Shown: positions 35,635-45,645, numbered from the stretch's first letter. The stretch is 64,000 bases of DNA from Vibrio maritimus (GCF_021441885.1 NZ_CP090438.1:2852001-2916000); one strand, 5' to 3'. Numbers and translations are program-made. Notes: a model not told the origin generated them from the letters alone.

Positions 35635-36438
35635 ATGCATCCAATGCTAAACATCGCTATACGCGCTGCGCGTAAAGCGGGCAACCATATTGCTAAATCA
35701 CTAGAAAACACTGACAAGATTGAGTCAGTACAGAAAGGCACTAATGACTTCGTTACTAACGTAGACAAAGAAGCCGAAGCAATCATCATCAGCACTATCC
35801 AAGCTTCATACCCAGACCACAGCATCATTGCTGAAGAGGGTGGCCTAATTGAAGGTAAAGATAGCGACGTACAATGGATCATCGACCCACTGGATGGCAC
35901 CACTAACTTCGTTCAAGGCATTCCTACGTTCTCTGTGTCTATTGCAGTTCGCATCAAAGGCAAAACAGAAGTAGCGTGTGTTTACGACCCAATGGTTAAC
36001 GAGCTTTTCACTGCACAACGCGGTGCTGGCGCTCAGCTTAACAATGCACGTATCCGTGTAAAACAGCTTAAAGATATCAAAGGTACTGTTATCGGTACTG
36101 GCTTCCCATTCAAGCAGAAGCAACACTCAGAAAGCTACTTCAAGATCATGTCTTCAATGTTTGTTGAGTGCTCTGACTTCCGTCGTGCTGGCTCGGCAGC
36201 TCTAGACCTATGTTACGTAGCAGCGGGTCGTCTAGACGGTTACTTCGAGCTTGGCCTAAAACCATGGGACATGGCAGCAGGCGAACTGATTGCTCGTGAA
36301 GCTGGCGCTATCGTAACTGACTTCTCTGGCGGTACAGAGTACATGAAGTCTGGTAACGTTGTTGCTTCAAGCGCACGCGGCGTAAAAGCGATGCTAAAAC
36401 ACATCCGTGAAAACGGTAACGAAGCTATCCTTAAGTAA
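35635..36438 (+). CDS. suhB: Inositol-1-monophosphatase / rRNA antitermination factor SuhB
   Basis: Metal-dependent phosphatase fold that, in E. coli, acts mainly in rRNA transcription antitermination with Nus factors. The 267-residue protein has the IMPase motifs DPLDGTTNF and WDMAAGELIAREAGA. It is divergent from trmJ, as in enterobacteria, and ends with a strong terminator. Confidence 0.96.
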   Translation: MHPMLNIAIRAARKAGNHIAKSLENTDKIESVQKGTNDFVTNVDKEAEAIIISTIQASYPDHSIIAEEGGLIEGKDSDVQWIIDPLDGTTNFVQGIPTFSVSIAVRIKGKTEVACVYDPMVNELFTAQRGAGAQLNNARIRVKQLKDIKGTVIGTGFPFKQKQHSESYFKIMSSMFVECSDFRRAGSAALDLCYVAAGRLDGYFELGLKPWDMAAGELIAREAGAIVTDFSGGTEYMKSGNVVASSARGVKAMLKHIRENGNEAILK

Positions 36439-36499
36439 TTCTTTACAGCTTAATATAGTTCTGTAAAAGAAAGCACAGCCCGTCACAGCTGAATTTTGA

Positions 36500-36528
36500 A
36501 ATCCCGACCTCTGGTCGGGATTTTTTTT
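36500..36528 (+). terminator. Terminator of suhB
   Basis: A 10-bp perfect stem (AATCCCGACC / GGTCGGGATT) with a TCT loop and an eight-T tract lies 60 bases after suhB. Confidence 0.94.
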
Positions 36529-36574
36529 GCTTTTTGACAAGCTGCCTACTAATGCTAAAAGCCACAAAATTATC

Positions 36575-36755
36575 CGTCATCTTCACGAAAGTAAAGAGCT
36601 CCTAAAGCGCGTAGCCAACTGAAAAACAATGACTATGTTACGTAAATAATGTTCTCAGCGCGCGGTAGGAGATCCCCTTTTTCAAGGGGATGACGCTGCC
36701 TGAGGGATGACTCTGCCTAAGGGGTCACTCAGTCTTAGGACAGACTGGAATCTCC
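36575..36755. repeat. REP/BIME-like element: two inverted 30-bp units plus a 17-bp tandem array
   Basis: Unit A at 36575-36604 and the reverse complement of unit B at 36666-36695 share CGTCATC, a central GAAA and CTCCTA at matching positions over 30 bases. Unit B itself folds (ATCCCC / GGGGAT). It runs into a 17-bp unit (GGGATGACGCTGCCTGA, 36687-36703) repeated at 36704-36720 and, with 12 of 17 matches, at 36721-36737. GGAGAT (36668) and ATCTCC (36750) frame this part. It carries no gene. Confidence 0.7.
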
Positions 36756-36776
36756 TCGATAATGACACGCAAAAGA

Positions 36777-36800
36777 AAAGCCACTCATTCGAGTGGCTTT
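36777..36800 (-). terminator. Terminator of secF
   Basis: A stem of AAAGCCACTC / GAGTGGCTTT with an ATTC loop. On the minus strand it is followed by TCTTTTGC, 30 bases past secF. Confidence 0.85.
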
Positions 36801-36829
36801 ATCAATATCATCAAATCCAACAATCAGCC

Positions 36830-37777
36830 TTATGGCATCTCATCAAACTCAGCGCCTTCTTTTTCAATCTGTGGTGGCATTAGGTGCTCTTTCTGGATAC
36901 CCAGTTTCAGAGCTAGCGCAGATGCTACGTAGATAGAAGAATAAGTACCAACCGTAATACCCAGTAGCAATGCAGTCGCAAAGCCATGGATCATTGCACC
37001 ACCTTGAGTGAATAGTGCGATAACTACGAACAAGGTAGTACCGGACGTAATCAAGGTACGACTTAGCGTTTGCGTGATTGAGCTGTTCATGATGTCAGCT
37101 GGCTCACCCTTACGCATCTTGCGGAAGTTCTCACGGATACGGTCAAATACAACGATGGTATCGTTGAGTGAGTAACCGACAACCGTTAGAAGTGCTGCCA
37201 CGATGGTTAAATCAACCTCAATCTGCATAAGCGAGAATACGCCTAGTGTGATGATAACGTCGTGCGCGAGTGCGAGTACCGCACCTGCTGCTAAACGCCA
37301 CTCAAATCGTACCGATACGTAGATCAAGATACAGATAAGAGACACTAGAATAGCAAGACCGCCTGCCTCTGTGAGCTCATCACCCACGTTAGGACCAACG
37401 AACTCAATACGACGCATTTCAACGTCTTCACCCGTGCCCACACGAATCGCATCAAGGATCTGGTTGCCAAGCGCTTCAGCTTGAACATCATCACGAGGAC
37501 GCAGGCGAACCATAACGTCACGTGCCGAACCGAAGTTCTGCACTGTCGCATCACCGAAGCCTTTCGCATCTAACGCTGAGCGCACTTCTTCAAGGTTTGC
37601 AGGCTGTTCAAAGCCTACCTCGATAAGTGTACCGCCAGTGAAGTCTAGGCCCCAGTTCAGCCACTTAGTCGACAGCGTAAAAATAGCCGCGCCGATCATC
37701 ACAATAGATAGAACGAACGCAACTTTTGACCAACGCATAAAGTCGATCGTTTTGTCTGCTTTCATTATCTGAAACAT
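36830..37777 (-). CDS. secF: Protein translocase subunit SecF
   Basis: Inner-membrane partner of SecD. The SecDF complex uses the proton gradient to pull secreted proteins through SecYEG. The 315-residue protein has six predicted membrane segments, a first periplasmic domain (about 45-130) and the SecD/SecF motif LTVVGYSLNDTIVVFDRIREN. It lies nine bases after secD. Confidence 0.97.
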   Translation of the reverse strand: MFQIMKADKTIDFMRWSKVAFVLSIVMIGAAIFTLSTKWLNWGLDFTGGTLIEVGFEQPANLEEVRSALDAKGFGDATVQNFGSARDVMVRLRPRDDVQAEALGNQILDAIRVGTGEDVEMRRIEFVGPNVGDELTEAGGLAILVSLICILIYVSVRFEWRLAAGAVLALAHDVIITLGVFSLMQIEVDLTIVAALLTVVGYSLNDTIVVFDRIRENFRKMRKGEPADIMNSSITQTLSRTLITSGTTLFVVIALFTQGGAMIHGFATALLLGITVGTYSSIYVASALALKLGIQKEHLMPPQIEKEGAEFDEMP

Positions 37778-37786
37778 AACTAACCC

Positions 37787-39643
37787 TTAGATCGACAGTT
37801 TGTTGATACGCTTACCGCCATAAACTAGGTTCACGATACAACGTGTGCCTATGATGGCTGTAAACATAGAAGTAAGAATACCGATAGACAGTGTTACCGC
37901 GAAGCCTTTGATCGCACCTGTACCGACAGCAAATAGAATGATAGCTGTGATCAAGGTCGTGATGTTCGCATCGGCGATAGTACTGAAGGCATTAGCGTAG
38001 CCTTGGTGAATAGCTTGCTGAGGGTTACGCCCCTCTTTGAGCTCTTCACGTATCCGCTCAAATATCAGAACGTTCGCGTCCACCGCCATACCAACGGTCA
38101 GTACAATACCTGCGATACCAGGTAGCGTCATTGTCGCACCTGGAATCATCGACATCACACCAACGATAAGGACGATGTTCGCCATCAGTGCCATGTTGGC
38201 AAATAGGCCAAATCGACGGTAGTAAACCAGCGTAAATAGCATCACGGCAATCATACCTGTGATACACGCTTTGATACCCATATCGATGTTTTGCTGACCC
38301 ATTGATGGACCGATAGTACGCTCTTCAACAATAGAAATCGGCGCAATCAGAGCACCGGCACGAAGCAGTAGTGCTAGGTTGTGTGCTTCAGCAGCAGAGT
38401 CGATACCTGTGATACGGAAGTTACGACCAAGTGCAGACTGAATCGTCGCTTGGTTGATTACTTCTTCATGCTTATCAAGGATAACCTTGCCTTCTGGCGT
38501 GCGTTTGCCGCTGTCTTTATATTCAGCGAAAACCGTTGCCATTAGCTTACCGATGTTCTGACGTGAGAATGCCGCCATCTTGTTACCACCCTCGCTGTCT
38601 AACGAGATGTTAACCTGTGGGCGACCATATTCATCAGCACTCGAACTCGCATCAGTGATGCTAGCACCGCCTAGAATAACGCGCTTCTTAAGAACAACTG
38701 GACGACCGTCACGATCGAGCTTGATCTCGCTACCCGCTGGTGCGCGACCACTTGCTGCCGCCGCTAAGTCAGCCGAACTGTCTACTTCGCGGAACTCTAG
38801 AGTTGCTGTTGCGCCCAAAATTTCTTTCGCGCGTGCCGTATCTTGAACACCCGGTAGCTCAACCACGATGCGACTCGCACCTTGACGTTGAACCAATGGC
38901 TCTGCCACGCCTAGTTCGTTTACACGATTACGTAGGATAGTGATGTTCTGCTCAACTGCGTAGTTACGGATTTCTTGTAGGCGAGTTTCTTTGAAACGAG
39001 CAACAAGGGCAAAACGGCCGTTCGAGTCAGAATCAGTGAAGTCCATGTCTGGGTATTTTGCTTCCAGCACAGTTTTCGCCTGTGCAAGTTGCTCAGCATC
39101 ACGGAGCAGTACTTCTACGCCATCACTACCCGAAGGGCGGATAGAGCGGTAACGAATGCGCTCTTCACGAAGATCACTTCTAAAGCCTTCTTCTTGCTGA
39201 CCGACAAGTTTTTCCATCGCCGCATCCATATCCACTTCCATCAAGAAGTGAACACCGCCACGAAGGTCAAGACCTAGCTTCATTGGCGCAGCGCCAATCG
39301 CTTCAAGCCAGTTAGGAGTCGCAGGGGCTAGGTTAAGTGCAACGATTGAATCTTTGCCTAACGCTTCGCTGATAATATCGCGAGCGCTGATCTGAGTATC
39401 CGTGTCTGTAAAACGAACAAGAATGGAGCCATTTTCTAGAGCAATGGACTTACGGGAGAGTTGCTCTTCATCAAGAGCTTTAGTGACAGTATCCAGCGTC
39501 GACATATCAACAGAGGCGCCACGCGCCCCTGTAATTTGAATAGCCGGATCTTCACCGTATAGATTGGGAAGTGCGTATAACGCCGCTGCCGCAATGGCGA
39601 ATATCACCATCAGGTACTTCCACAAAGGGTAACGATTTAGCAC
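37787..39643 (-). CDS. secD: Protein translocase subunit SecD
   Basis: Inner-membrane subunit with a large periplasmic domain that contacts translocating proteins. The 618-residue protein has one N-terminal membrane segment, the periplasmic P1 region beginning with the LGLDLRGGVHFLMEVD signature, and five C-terminal segments with TVGMAVDANVLIFERIREE. Part of the yajC-secD-secF operon. Confidence 0.97.
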   Translation of the reverse strand: MLNRYPLWKYLMVIFAIAAAALYALPNLYGEDPAIQITGARGASVDMSTLDTVTKALDEEQLSRKSIALENGSILVRFTDTDTQISARDIISEALGKDSIVALNLAPATPNWLEAIGAAPMKLGLDLRGGVHFLMEVDMDAAMEKLVGQQEEGFRSDLREERIRYRSIRPSGSDGVEVLLRDAEQLAQAKTVLEAKYPDMDFTDSDSNGRFALVARFKETRLQEIRNYAVEQNITILRNRVNELGVAEPLVQRQGASRIVVELPGVQDTARAKEILGATATLEFREVDSSADLAAAASGRAPAGSEIKLDRDGRPVVLKKRVILGGASITDASSSADEYGRPQVNISLDSEGGNKMAAFSRQNIGKLMATVFAEYKDSGKRTPEGKVILDKHEEVINQATIQSALGRNFRITGIDSAAEAHNLALLLRAGALIAPISIVEERTIGPSMGQQNIDMGIKACITGMIAVMLFTLVYYRRFGLFANMALMANIVLIVGVMSMIPGATMTLPGIAGIVLTVGMAVDANVLIFERIREELKEGRNPQQAIHQGYANAFSTIADANITTLITAIILFAVGTGAIKGFAVTLSIGILTSMFTAIIGTRCIVNLVYGGKRINKLSI

Positions 39644-39663
39644 AGCGAGATCCTATAGCTGTT

Positions 39664-39993
39664 TTATAGAGACTTCAGCGTACCTTTTGGTAGCACTGCA
39701 GTAACGAAGTCTTTCTTGATAACTACTTCATTGTTGTCGTTAAGTGCGATTGCAATGTAGTCGTTATCTTCAGCGATTTTAGTGATTTTACCGATTAGGC
39801 CGCCGTTAGTTAGGACTTCGTCGCCCTTACCCATAGAAGCCATTAGGTTTTTGTGCTCTTTTGCACGCTTAGATTGTGGGCGGTAAATCATGAAGTAAAA
39901 AATTACCGCGAACATGCCTAGCATGATTAGCATTTCGAAACCGCCACCTTGTGGTGCTGCTTCAGCTGCGTGAGCTGCAGAAATCAAACTCAT
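39664..39993 (-). CDS. yajC: Sec translocon accessory protein YajC
   Basis: A small protein of 109 residues with one membrane segment (about 20-38) followed by the conserved YRPQSKRAKEHKNLM stretch. It joins SecDF in the holotranslocon. It lies 20 bases before secD. Confidence 0.96.
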   Translation of the reverse strand: MSLISAAHAAEAAPQGGGFEMLIMLGMFAVIFYFMIYRPQSKRAKEHKNLMASMGKGDEVLTNGGLIGKITKIAEDNDYIAIALNDNNEVVIKKDFVTAVLPKGTLKSL

Positions 39994-40162
39994 CGGAGAA
40001 CATCCTCTTTAATGTAAATACATATCCAAAATTGGGCTATCCCCATATCTTTTCAAGAAGCAAACGGTAACTCAATGTTTCTTATTCGCTTAAAGGCACA
40101 AAAAGTGTGACCCAGAGCTAGGATTTGTTACCTATTGCAGGGATAGCCGACTATTTAGCCAA

Positions 40163-41308
40163 CTATTGAGCGTCGACCTTCATATCTAGTGGTGGCACTT
40201 CGCGGTTGCGACGTGCGTAAAACTCTTCCACAAACTGCTCAAAACGGTCTTCATCAATCGCTTTACGGATGCTTTCCATTAGCATTTGATAGTGACGTAG
40301 GTTGTGAATCGTGTTGAGACGAGCACCCAAGATTTCGTTACAGCGATCTAGGTGATGTAGATACGCTTTCGAGTAATTCTGACAGGTGTAGCAATCACAG
40401 TTCTCGTCTAGTGGACCTGTGTCTGTTTTGTTTGTTGCGTTACGAATCTTAATCACGCCACCTGTTACGAACAAGTGACCGTTACGAGCGTTACGCGTTG
40501 GCATCACACAGTCGAACATGTCGATACCACGGCGAACACCTTCGACCAAATCTTCTGGTTTACCTACGCCCATCAGGTAGCGAGGTTTATCTTCAGGAAG
40601 TTTAGGTGTCGTGAACTCAAGAACGCGGTGCATCTCTTCTTTAGGCTCACCTACTGCAAGACCACCAACCGCATAGCCATCAAAGCCAATGTCAGTCAAA
40701 CCTTTCACCGATACTTCGCGCAGATCTTCGTACACGCTACCTTGAACGATACCAAATAGAGAGTTCTCGTTGTCTAGCTTGTCGAAGTGGTCGCGAGAGC
40801 GCTGTGCCCAACGCAGAGACATTTCCATCGACTTCTTCGCTTCTGCGTGAGTCGCTGGGTATGGCGTACATTCGTCAAAGATCATGACTACATCAGAGCC
40901 AAGATCTTTTTGGATTTCCATCGATTTTTCTGCATCCATGAAAATGCGGTCACCGTTTACTGGGTTACGGAAATGCACACCCTCTTCTGTGATCTTACGG
41001 ATATCACCAAGGCTGAATACCTGGAAGCCGCCCGAATCAGTCAGGATCGGACCATGCCAGTTCATGAAGTCGTGCAGGTCGCCGTGCAACTTCATGATCT
41101 CTTGACCTGGGCGAAGCCATAGGTGGAAGGTGTTACCGAGAAGAATCTCGGCACCTGTGCCGCGTACTTCTTCAGGTGTCATACCTTTCACCGTACCGTA
41201 GGTACCTACAGGCATAAATGCCGGTGTTTGCACCGTACCGCGTTCAAACGTCAATTGACCACGGCGTGCGTGACCATCTTTTTTCTTAAGTTCGTATTGT
41301 AATTTCAC
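40163..41308 (-). CDS. tgt: Queuine tRNA-ribosyltransferase
   Basis: Exchanges guanine for preQ1 at position 34 of Asp, Asn, His and Tyr tRNAs. The 381-residue TIM-barrel protein has DSGGFQVFSLG (catalytic Asp region), FDMFDCV-type nucleophile region and zinc ligands in CDCYTC plus a downstream His. It follows queA and precedes yajC, the usual order. Confidence 0.97.
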   Translation of the reverse strand: MKLQYELKKKDGHARRGQLTFERGTVQTPAFMPVGTYGTVKGMTPEEVRGTGAEILLGNTFHLWLRPGQEIMKLHGDLHDFMNWHGPILTDSGGFQVFSLGDIRKITEEGVHFRNPVNGDRIFMDAEKSMEIQKDLGSDVVMIFDECTPYPATHAEAKKSMEMSLRWAQRSRDHFDKLDNENSLFGIVQGSVYEDLREVSVKGLTDIGFDGYAVGGLAVGEPKEEMHRVLEFTTPKLPEDKPRYLMGVGKPEDLVEGVRRGIDMFDCVMPTRNARNGHLFVTGGVIKIRNATNKTDTGPLDENCDCYTCQNYSKAYLHHLDRCNEILGARLNTIHNLRHYQMLMESIRKAIDEDRFEQFVEEFYARRNREVPPLDMKVDAQ

Positions 41309-41491
41309 GAAGCCTCCAAATTGCCAGAGACACAGTCTGACACAATCTTAAAACGCACTAACAAGCGTAGCTTGCCGCACTTGAATCCGCTCACTCTACA
41401 TCAACTCGTTAAGCGAGCGGCTTTGGTGTTCCTTACCGTATTCCACTGAGTCCTTGAGTGAAATAAAAAGCTTACCAATTACTGGCGTCAG

Positions 41492-42544
41492 TTATGCCGT
41501 TTTCTTGGTAATGAACATCGCATCACCATAGCTAAAGAAACGGTATTTTTGCTCTACTGCATGCTTGTAGGCATTCATGACATTGTCATAGCCTGCAAAC
41601 GCACTGACCAACATAATCAGCGTCGATTCTGGTAGGTGGAAGTTTGTCACGAGACAATCCACTAGCTGATATTCATAGCCAGGGAAGATGAAAATCTCAG
41701 TATCACCAAAGAAAGGCACTAACTCGGTACCATTTTTCAGTGCATCTTGCGCTGCACTCTCGAGTGAACGCACTGAGGTGGTACCCACAGCAATGATTCG
41801 ACCGCCGTTTGCTTTAGTCTCTGCAATCGCATCCACCACGTCTTGAGGCACTTCGACATATTCAGCATGCATGTGGTGGTCATGGATATTTTCAACGCGA
41901 ACGGGCTGGAATGTACCTGCGCCAACGTGAAGTGTCACATACGCAAAGTTAGCGCCTTTTGCTTTAATCTGCTCGAGAACACCATCATCAAAATGAAGAC
42001 CCGCAGTCGGCGCGGCAACCGCACCTGGTTTCTCGTTGTAAACCGTTTGGTAGCGCTCTTTGTCTGCATCTTCGTCTGGACGATCGATATAAGGTGGCAG
42101 TGGCATGTGGCCAACGTCGTTTAGGATCTCAAGCACCGTCTTTTCAGACTGCATTTCAATCTCAAACAATGCATCGTGACGCGCCGTCATGATAGCTTGG
42201 TATTCGTCATTTTCACCCAGAAAGAGCTCGGTACCTGGTTTTGGTGATTTTGAACAACGTACGTGCGCCAGAACGCGCTTGTCATCAAGCATGCGCTCGA
42301 CCAGTACTTCTAGCTTACCGCCAGAGGCTTTGCGACCGAACATACGCGCTGGGATCACGCGCGTGTTATTAAACACAAGAAGGTCACCAGGTTGAACTTG
42401 ACTGACGATATCCGTGAAGTTTCCATCTACAACTTCACCCGTGTTACCGGTCAATTGAAGCAGTCGGCTTGAGCTGCGCTCTGCCTTTGGGTAACGAGCA
42501 ATCAGCTCATCAGGTAATTCGAAGTGAAAATCTGAAACTTGCAT
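41492..42544 (-). CDS. queA: S-adenosylmethionine:tRNA ribosyltransferase-isomerase
   Basis: Transfers the ribosyl group of SAM to preQ1-tRNA to form epoxyqueuosine. The start at 42544 (MQVSDFHFELPDELIA) gives 350 residues, matching the family; the frame is open 59 codons further upstream but those residues have no counterpart. Conserved segments are LLVFNNTRVIPAR and AAPTAGLHF. It precedes tgt, the next queuosine gene. A well-placed promoter lies upstream. Confidence 0.96.
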   Translation of the reverse strand: MQVSDFHFELPDELIARYPKAERSSSRLLQLTGNTGEVVDGNFTDIVSQVQPGDLLVFNNTRVIPARMFGRKASGGKLEVLVERMLDDKRVLAHVRCSKSPKPGTELFLGENDEYQAIMTARHDALFEIEMQSEKTVLEILNDVGHMPLPPYIDRPDEDADKERYQTVYNEKPGAVAAPTAGLHFDDGVLEQIKAKGANFAYVTLHVGAGTFQPVRVENIHDHHMHAEYVEVPQDVVDAIAETKANGGRIIAVGTTSVRSLESAAQDALKNGTELVPFFGDTEIFIFPGYEYQLVDCLVTNFHLPESTLIMLVSAFAGYDNVMNAYKHAVEQKYRFFSYGDAMFITKKTA

Positions 42545-42599
42545 AACACCAATCTTCTTTATTAAGCGACTAAAACGGCGAAAAAATTCGCAGCCGCAT

Positions 42600-42627
42600 A
42601 GTATAAAGTGACCCCGTGGAATAGCAA
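42600..42627 (-). promoter_or_regulatory. Candidate promoter of queA
   Basis: On the minus strand TTGCTA (42622-42627), a 16-bp spacer and TATACT (42600-42605) form a good promoter with a GC-rich region after the -10. The start would be near 42593, about 50 bases before queA. Confidence 0.6.
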
Positions 42628-42799
42628 GCTGAACCGATGTTTGTCGCCCTTCTGAGCCCAAATTAACCAAGGCAAATTTAACCACTTTGTCAATATGGAT
42701 ATTTTGTGAGTTGAACGGCAAAAACCGACGGTAATCTCAGATTTAATTGGTGAAAAAATCTATAGTTAAAATAGACAAACAGAACGAGTTGGAGGCCAT

Positions 42800-43273
42800 A
42801 TGATTAAGGTCCAAGACATGATGACTCGCAACCCTCACACCCTATTGCGGTCTCACTCATTAGCCGACGCCAAACACACGATGGAAGCGCTCGATATTCG
42901 CCATATTCCTATCGTCGATGCAGAACGTCATTTGCTGGGCATTGTTTCACAACGAGACGTGCTAGCGGCGCAAGAATCGATCTTGCAGAAAATCCCTAGC
43001 GATCAATCCTACACACTCTCCACACCTCTTAGTGAAGTCATGCGCACCAACATCATGACCGCAGAACCGCGAGCTGGCTTAAAAGAAAGCGCGTTATACA
43101 TGCAAAAGCACAAAGTTGGCTGTTTGCCAGTAGTGCATAACAAACAACTAGTCGGCATCATTACCGACAGTGACTTTGTTGCTATCGCGATCAATCTTCT
43201 TGAACTTCAAGAAGACACTGAGCCCTCAGAACTTGAACAGGAGAGTGACAGCTCAGCCACCGAACTCAACTGA
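42800..43273 (+). CDS. CBS-domain-pair protein
   Basis: A 157-residue soluble protein made of two CBS domains in tandem (about 1-60 and 75-135) with an acidic, Ser/Glu-rich tail. The typical segments DIRHIPIVDAERHLLGIVSQRD and VGCLPVV...GIITDSD are present. CBS pairs sense adenine nucleotides or similar ligands, but the partner here is unknown. GGAGG precedes the ATG by five bases. Single gene, divergent from queA. Confidence 0.85.
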   Translation: MIKVQDMMTRNPHTLLRSHSLADAKHTMEALDIRHIPIVDAERHLLGIVSQRDVLAAQESILQKIPSDQSYTLSTPLSEVMRTNIMTAEPRAGLKESALYMQKHKVGCLPVVHNKQLVGIITDSDFVAIAINLLELQEDTEPSELEQESDSSATELN

Positions 43274-43482
43274 GCCTGCTCAACTCGATGCGTCATGTCC
43301 CAAACTAGACCTCTGTTTCGTAAGGAGCAGAGGATTATTGCGTAGTCCTCTGCTTACAAATCCACAAAAACCTTTTCTTATCATCATATTACCTATCTAA
43401 GCCTCTCTCTGGAGAGTTTGTCAGTGTCGTCCAAAGCCCCTACTGTTCTGGTTTTAATCACTCTTTCGTAAGGTAATTAATC

Positions 43483-45117
43483 GTGCTTAATAGAATCAAG
43501 GCTGTAAGACATAAGCTGCTGCTGATATCGATAGCAAGTATTGTCGCCATGTCAGTCATATCGATGATCAGCTACCTATCTACCCAAAACTACAACCGAA
43601 GCTTTGCTCACTACCAGCAGATAGCCAGTACCAACGTGAGTATTGCGCAGATCGAGTCCAACTTATTAACTGCACGTATCAATGCCCTGACGTTTCAAGA
43701 TACGCAAGATACACAATATGTAAGGAATGCAAACGCGCTGCTTAATACCAGCATTGAGCTGGCTAATTCAAATTTGACAAAAGCCAGTGACAGCGAAGAC
43801 AAAGCGCTTTTTGAATCAATCCTAAGTGACATTCAAGCCTATAAACGCAATCTCGAGCAGTTTGCAGAGCTGCACCTCACTGTTGATAAAGACGCTGCTG
43901 CTGTCGAAACCGCACAGGGCTCTTGGAAGGCTATGCGCTCACTCGGTTTCGCCGTCGCGACTGATATTGCCGCTTTGCGAGAAAACGCTGTGGAAAATCA
44001 ACTGACCGTGAAATCGCAGGTCGCTGAGGTTGGAGAGCAATCTCTTATCACCCTACTCATCGCTTGGCTCGTTGCGATTCCAATCATTTTCCTGCTGACC
44101 CGCGTCATTGGTAATAGCATTAGTAAACCCATCGAGGCAGCAAAACAGAAAATTTCTTCGATGTCGTCGGGGTATTTCACCGACACGACAACGGAGATCG
44201 TTGCTCAGGACGAAGTCAGTCAAATGTGCATTGAGCTCACGAAAATGGAGACCAAAATCTATCACGTCGTTAAAGAGGTCAGCTATTGCGGACAGCAACT
44301 GGCAGCCGCTTCTGAGCAGCTCTCTACTGTGAACCGTAATGTGTTGAATAACGCCCAAGAGCAACAACTCGAAACCGATCAAGTTGCGACCGCAGTGAAC
44401 GAGATGTCAGCTGCGATCACTGAAGTGGCTCAGAATGCCAATAACGCCTCCACGGAAGCCGATGTCGCCACTAGCAGCGCAACAACGGGATCCGGTGTCA
44501 TGTCGGAAACCATCACTAAAGTTTCTGGCCTTGCGGATCAAATGGGACATCTTGGACATGAAATATCGACCCTAAAAACCGGGACTGACGAAGTCGCAGA
44601 TATCATGGAAGTAATTGACAATATCGCCCAGCAAACCAACCTATTGGCTCTAAATGCCGCGATTGAAGCTGCACGAGCCGGAGAGCAGGGCCGTGGGTTT
44701 GCCGTTGTCGCAGATGAAGTAAGACAGCTCGCTCAACAAACACAAGAAGCGGTCGAACAAATCGAAAACAAGATCAATACGCTACAGCAAAACACAAGTA
44801 ATGTTGTCGACTCCATCAATGCCAGCCAAACCATGCTCAATGACACGGTTGACCAGGCAGACTCTGCTAGCCACGCATTCTCGCAAATTGCTGACAGCAT
44901 TGAACTGACCAACGCGCTTAACTCACAAATAGCGGTCGCAACAGAAGAACAAAGCACAACCGCAGAAATGATCAACCAAAGCATCACGTCGGTAAGAGAT
45001 CAGGTTGAAGAGACGCTGCAAACTATCAAAGAGAGCGGCGAAGCGGCAGACAGTTTATCTGAGATGTCCGTTAAGCTTGCCCAAGAAGTGCAGTTCTTCA
45101 ATCTACAGGCTAGCTAA
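43483..45117 (+). CDS. Methyl-accepting chemotaxis protein
   Basis: A 544-residue chemoreceptor. It has a membrane segment near 10-30, a roughly 150-residue helical periplasmic sensor (four-helix-bundle type), a second membrane segment near 185-208, then a HAMP region and the signalling domain. The hairpin-tip sequence NLLALNAAIEAARAGEQGRG is intact. There is no C-terminal CheR-docking pentapeptide. It starts with GTG at 43483 behind AAGG. The ligand is unknown; it is a solitary gene. Confidence 0.93.
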   Translation: MLNRIKAVRHKLLLISIASIVAMSVISMISYLSTQNYNRSFAHYQQIASTNVSIAQIESNLLTARINALTFQDTQDTQYVRNANALLNTSIELANSNLTKASDSEDKALFESILSDIQAYKRNLEQFAELHLTVDKDAAAVETAQGSWKAMRSLGFAVATDIAALRENAVENQLTVKSQVAEVGEQSLITLLIAWLVAIPIIFLLTRVIGNSISKPIEAAKQKISSMSSGYFTDTTTEIVAQDEVSQMCIELTKMETKIYHVVKEVSYCGQQLAAASEQLSTVNRNVLNNAQEQQLETDQVATAVNEMSAAITEVAQNANNASTEADVATSSATTGSGVMSETITKVSGLADQMGHLGHEISTLKTGTDEVADIMEVIDNIAQQTNLLALNAAIEAARAGEQGRGFAVVADEVRQLAQQTQEAVEQIENKINTLQQNTSNVVDSINASQTMLNDTVDQADSASHAFSQIADSIELTNALNSQIAVATEEQSTTAEMINQSITSVRDQVEETLQTIKESGEAADSLSEMSVKLAQEVQFFNLQAS

Positions 45118-45197
45118 TCCCAGTTACGTGAAAGGCATGATCAACTCACATGCCTTTCCACTCAGCATCTACTCGTTAATAACCCTATCACATTGCT

Positions 45198-45599
45198 ATG
45201 AATCAATCTCATCACGGTGCATCGACGACTTGTCGAGTGTGCAAGCAACCTTTTCATGCCAACAGCACGTTACCTATTTGCCCTAAGTGCAGCGCACTTT
45301 TGCACGTATTTCACGAAGAACACCAAACAAACTTAAACGACCATCAACATGTCGAAGCTCTACTCGCGCTCGTCCTCATCGACCATGAACTTCATAGAAC
45401 TCGCCGCAGCCTAAACGCGATAGACACGTTATCCAGCCATACGGTACAAGGGCTTCTGAACCAAGCTCAGGGTGAACTAAACAGACAGGTTGAACAACTG
45501 AACCTGTCATTGCTTGCGATTCCTCTATCTCTTCAAAAGGCCATCGGCGACGCTGTTTCTCAGTACCAAACTATGCTCAGTTTATTTATCATCGAATAA
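45198..45599 (+). CDS. Small zinc-ribbon protein of unknown function
   Basis: A 133-residue protein beginning with two cysteine pairs (CRVC and CPKC) spaced like a zinc ribbon, followed by a long predicted helical region rich in Leu, Gln and His. I do not recognise the family. It follows the chemoreceptor gene by 80 bases and ends at a bidirectional terminator. Its codon use looks like that of its neighbours. A role in binding metal or nucleic acid is only a guess. Confidence 0.65.
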   Translation: MNQSHHGASTTCRVCKQPFHANSTLPICPKCSALLHVFHEEHQTNLNDHQHVEALLALVLIDHELHRTRRSLNAIDTLSSHTVQGLLNQAQGELNRQVEQLNLSLLAIPLSLQKAIGDAVSQYQTMLSLFIIE

Positions 45600-45625
45600 A
45601 AAAGAGGTCTTCAAGACCTCTTTTT
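45598..45625. terminator. Bidirectional terminator between zinc-ribbon gene and GGDEF operon
   Basis: The stem AAAGAGGTC / GACCTCTTT with a TTCAA loop is flanked by A and T runs. It sits between two convergent genes and overlaps the stop region of the left one. Confidence 0.9.
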
Positions 45626-45645
45626 ACAAGCAATTCAGATTAATA

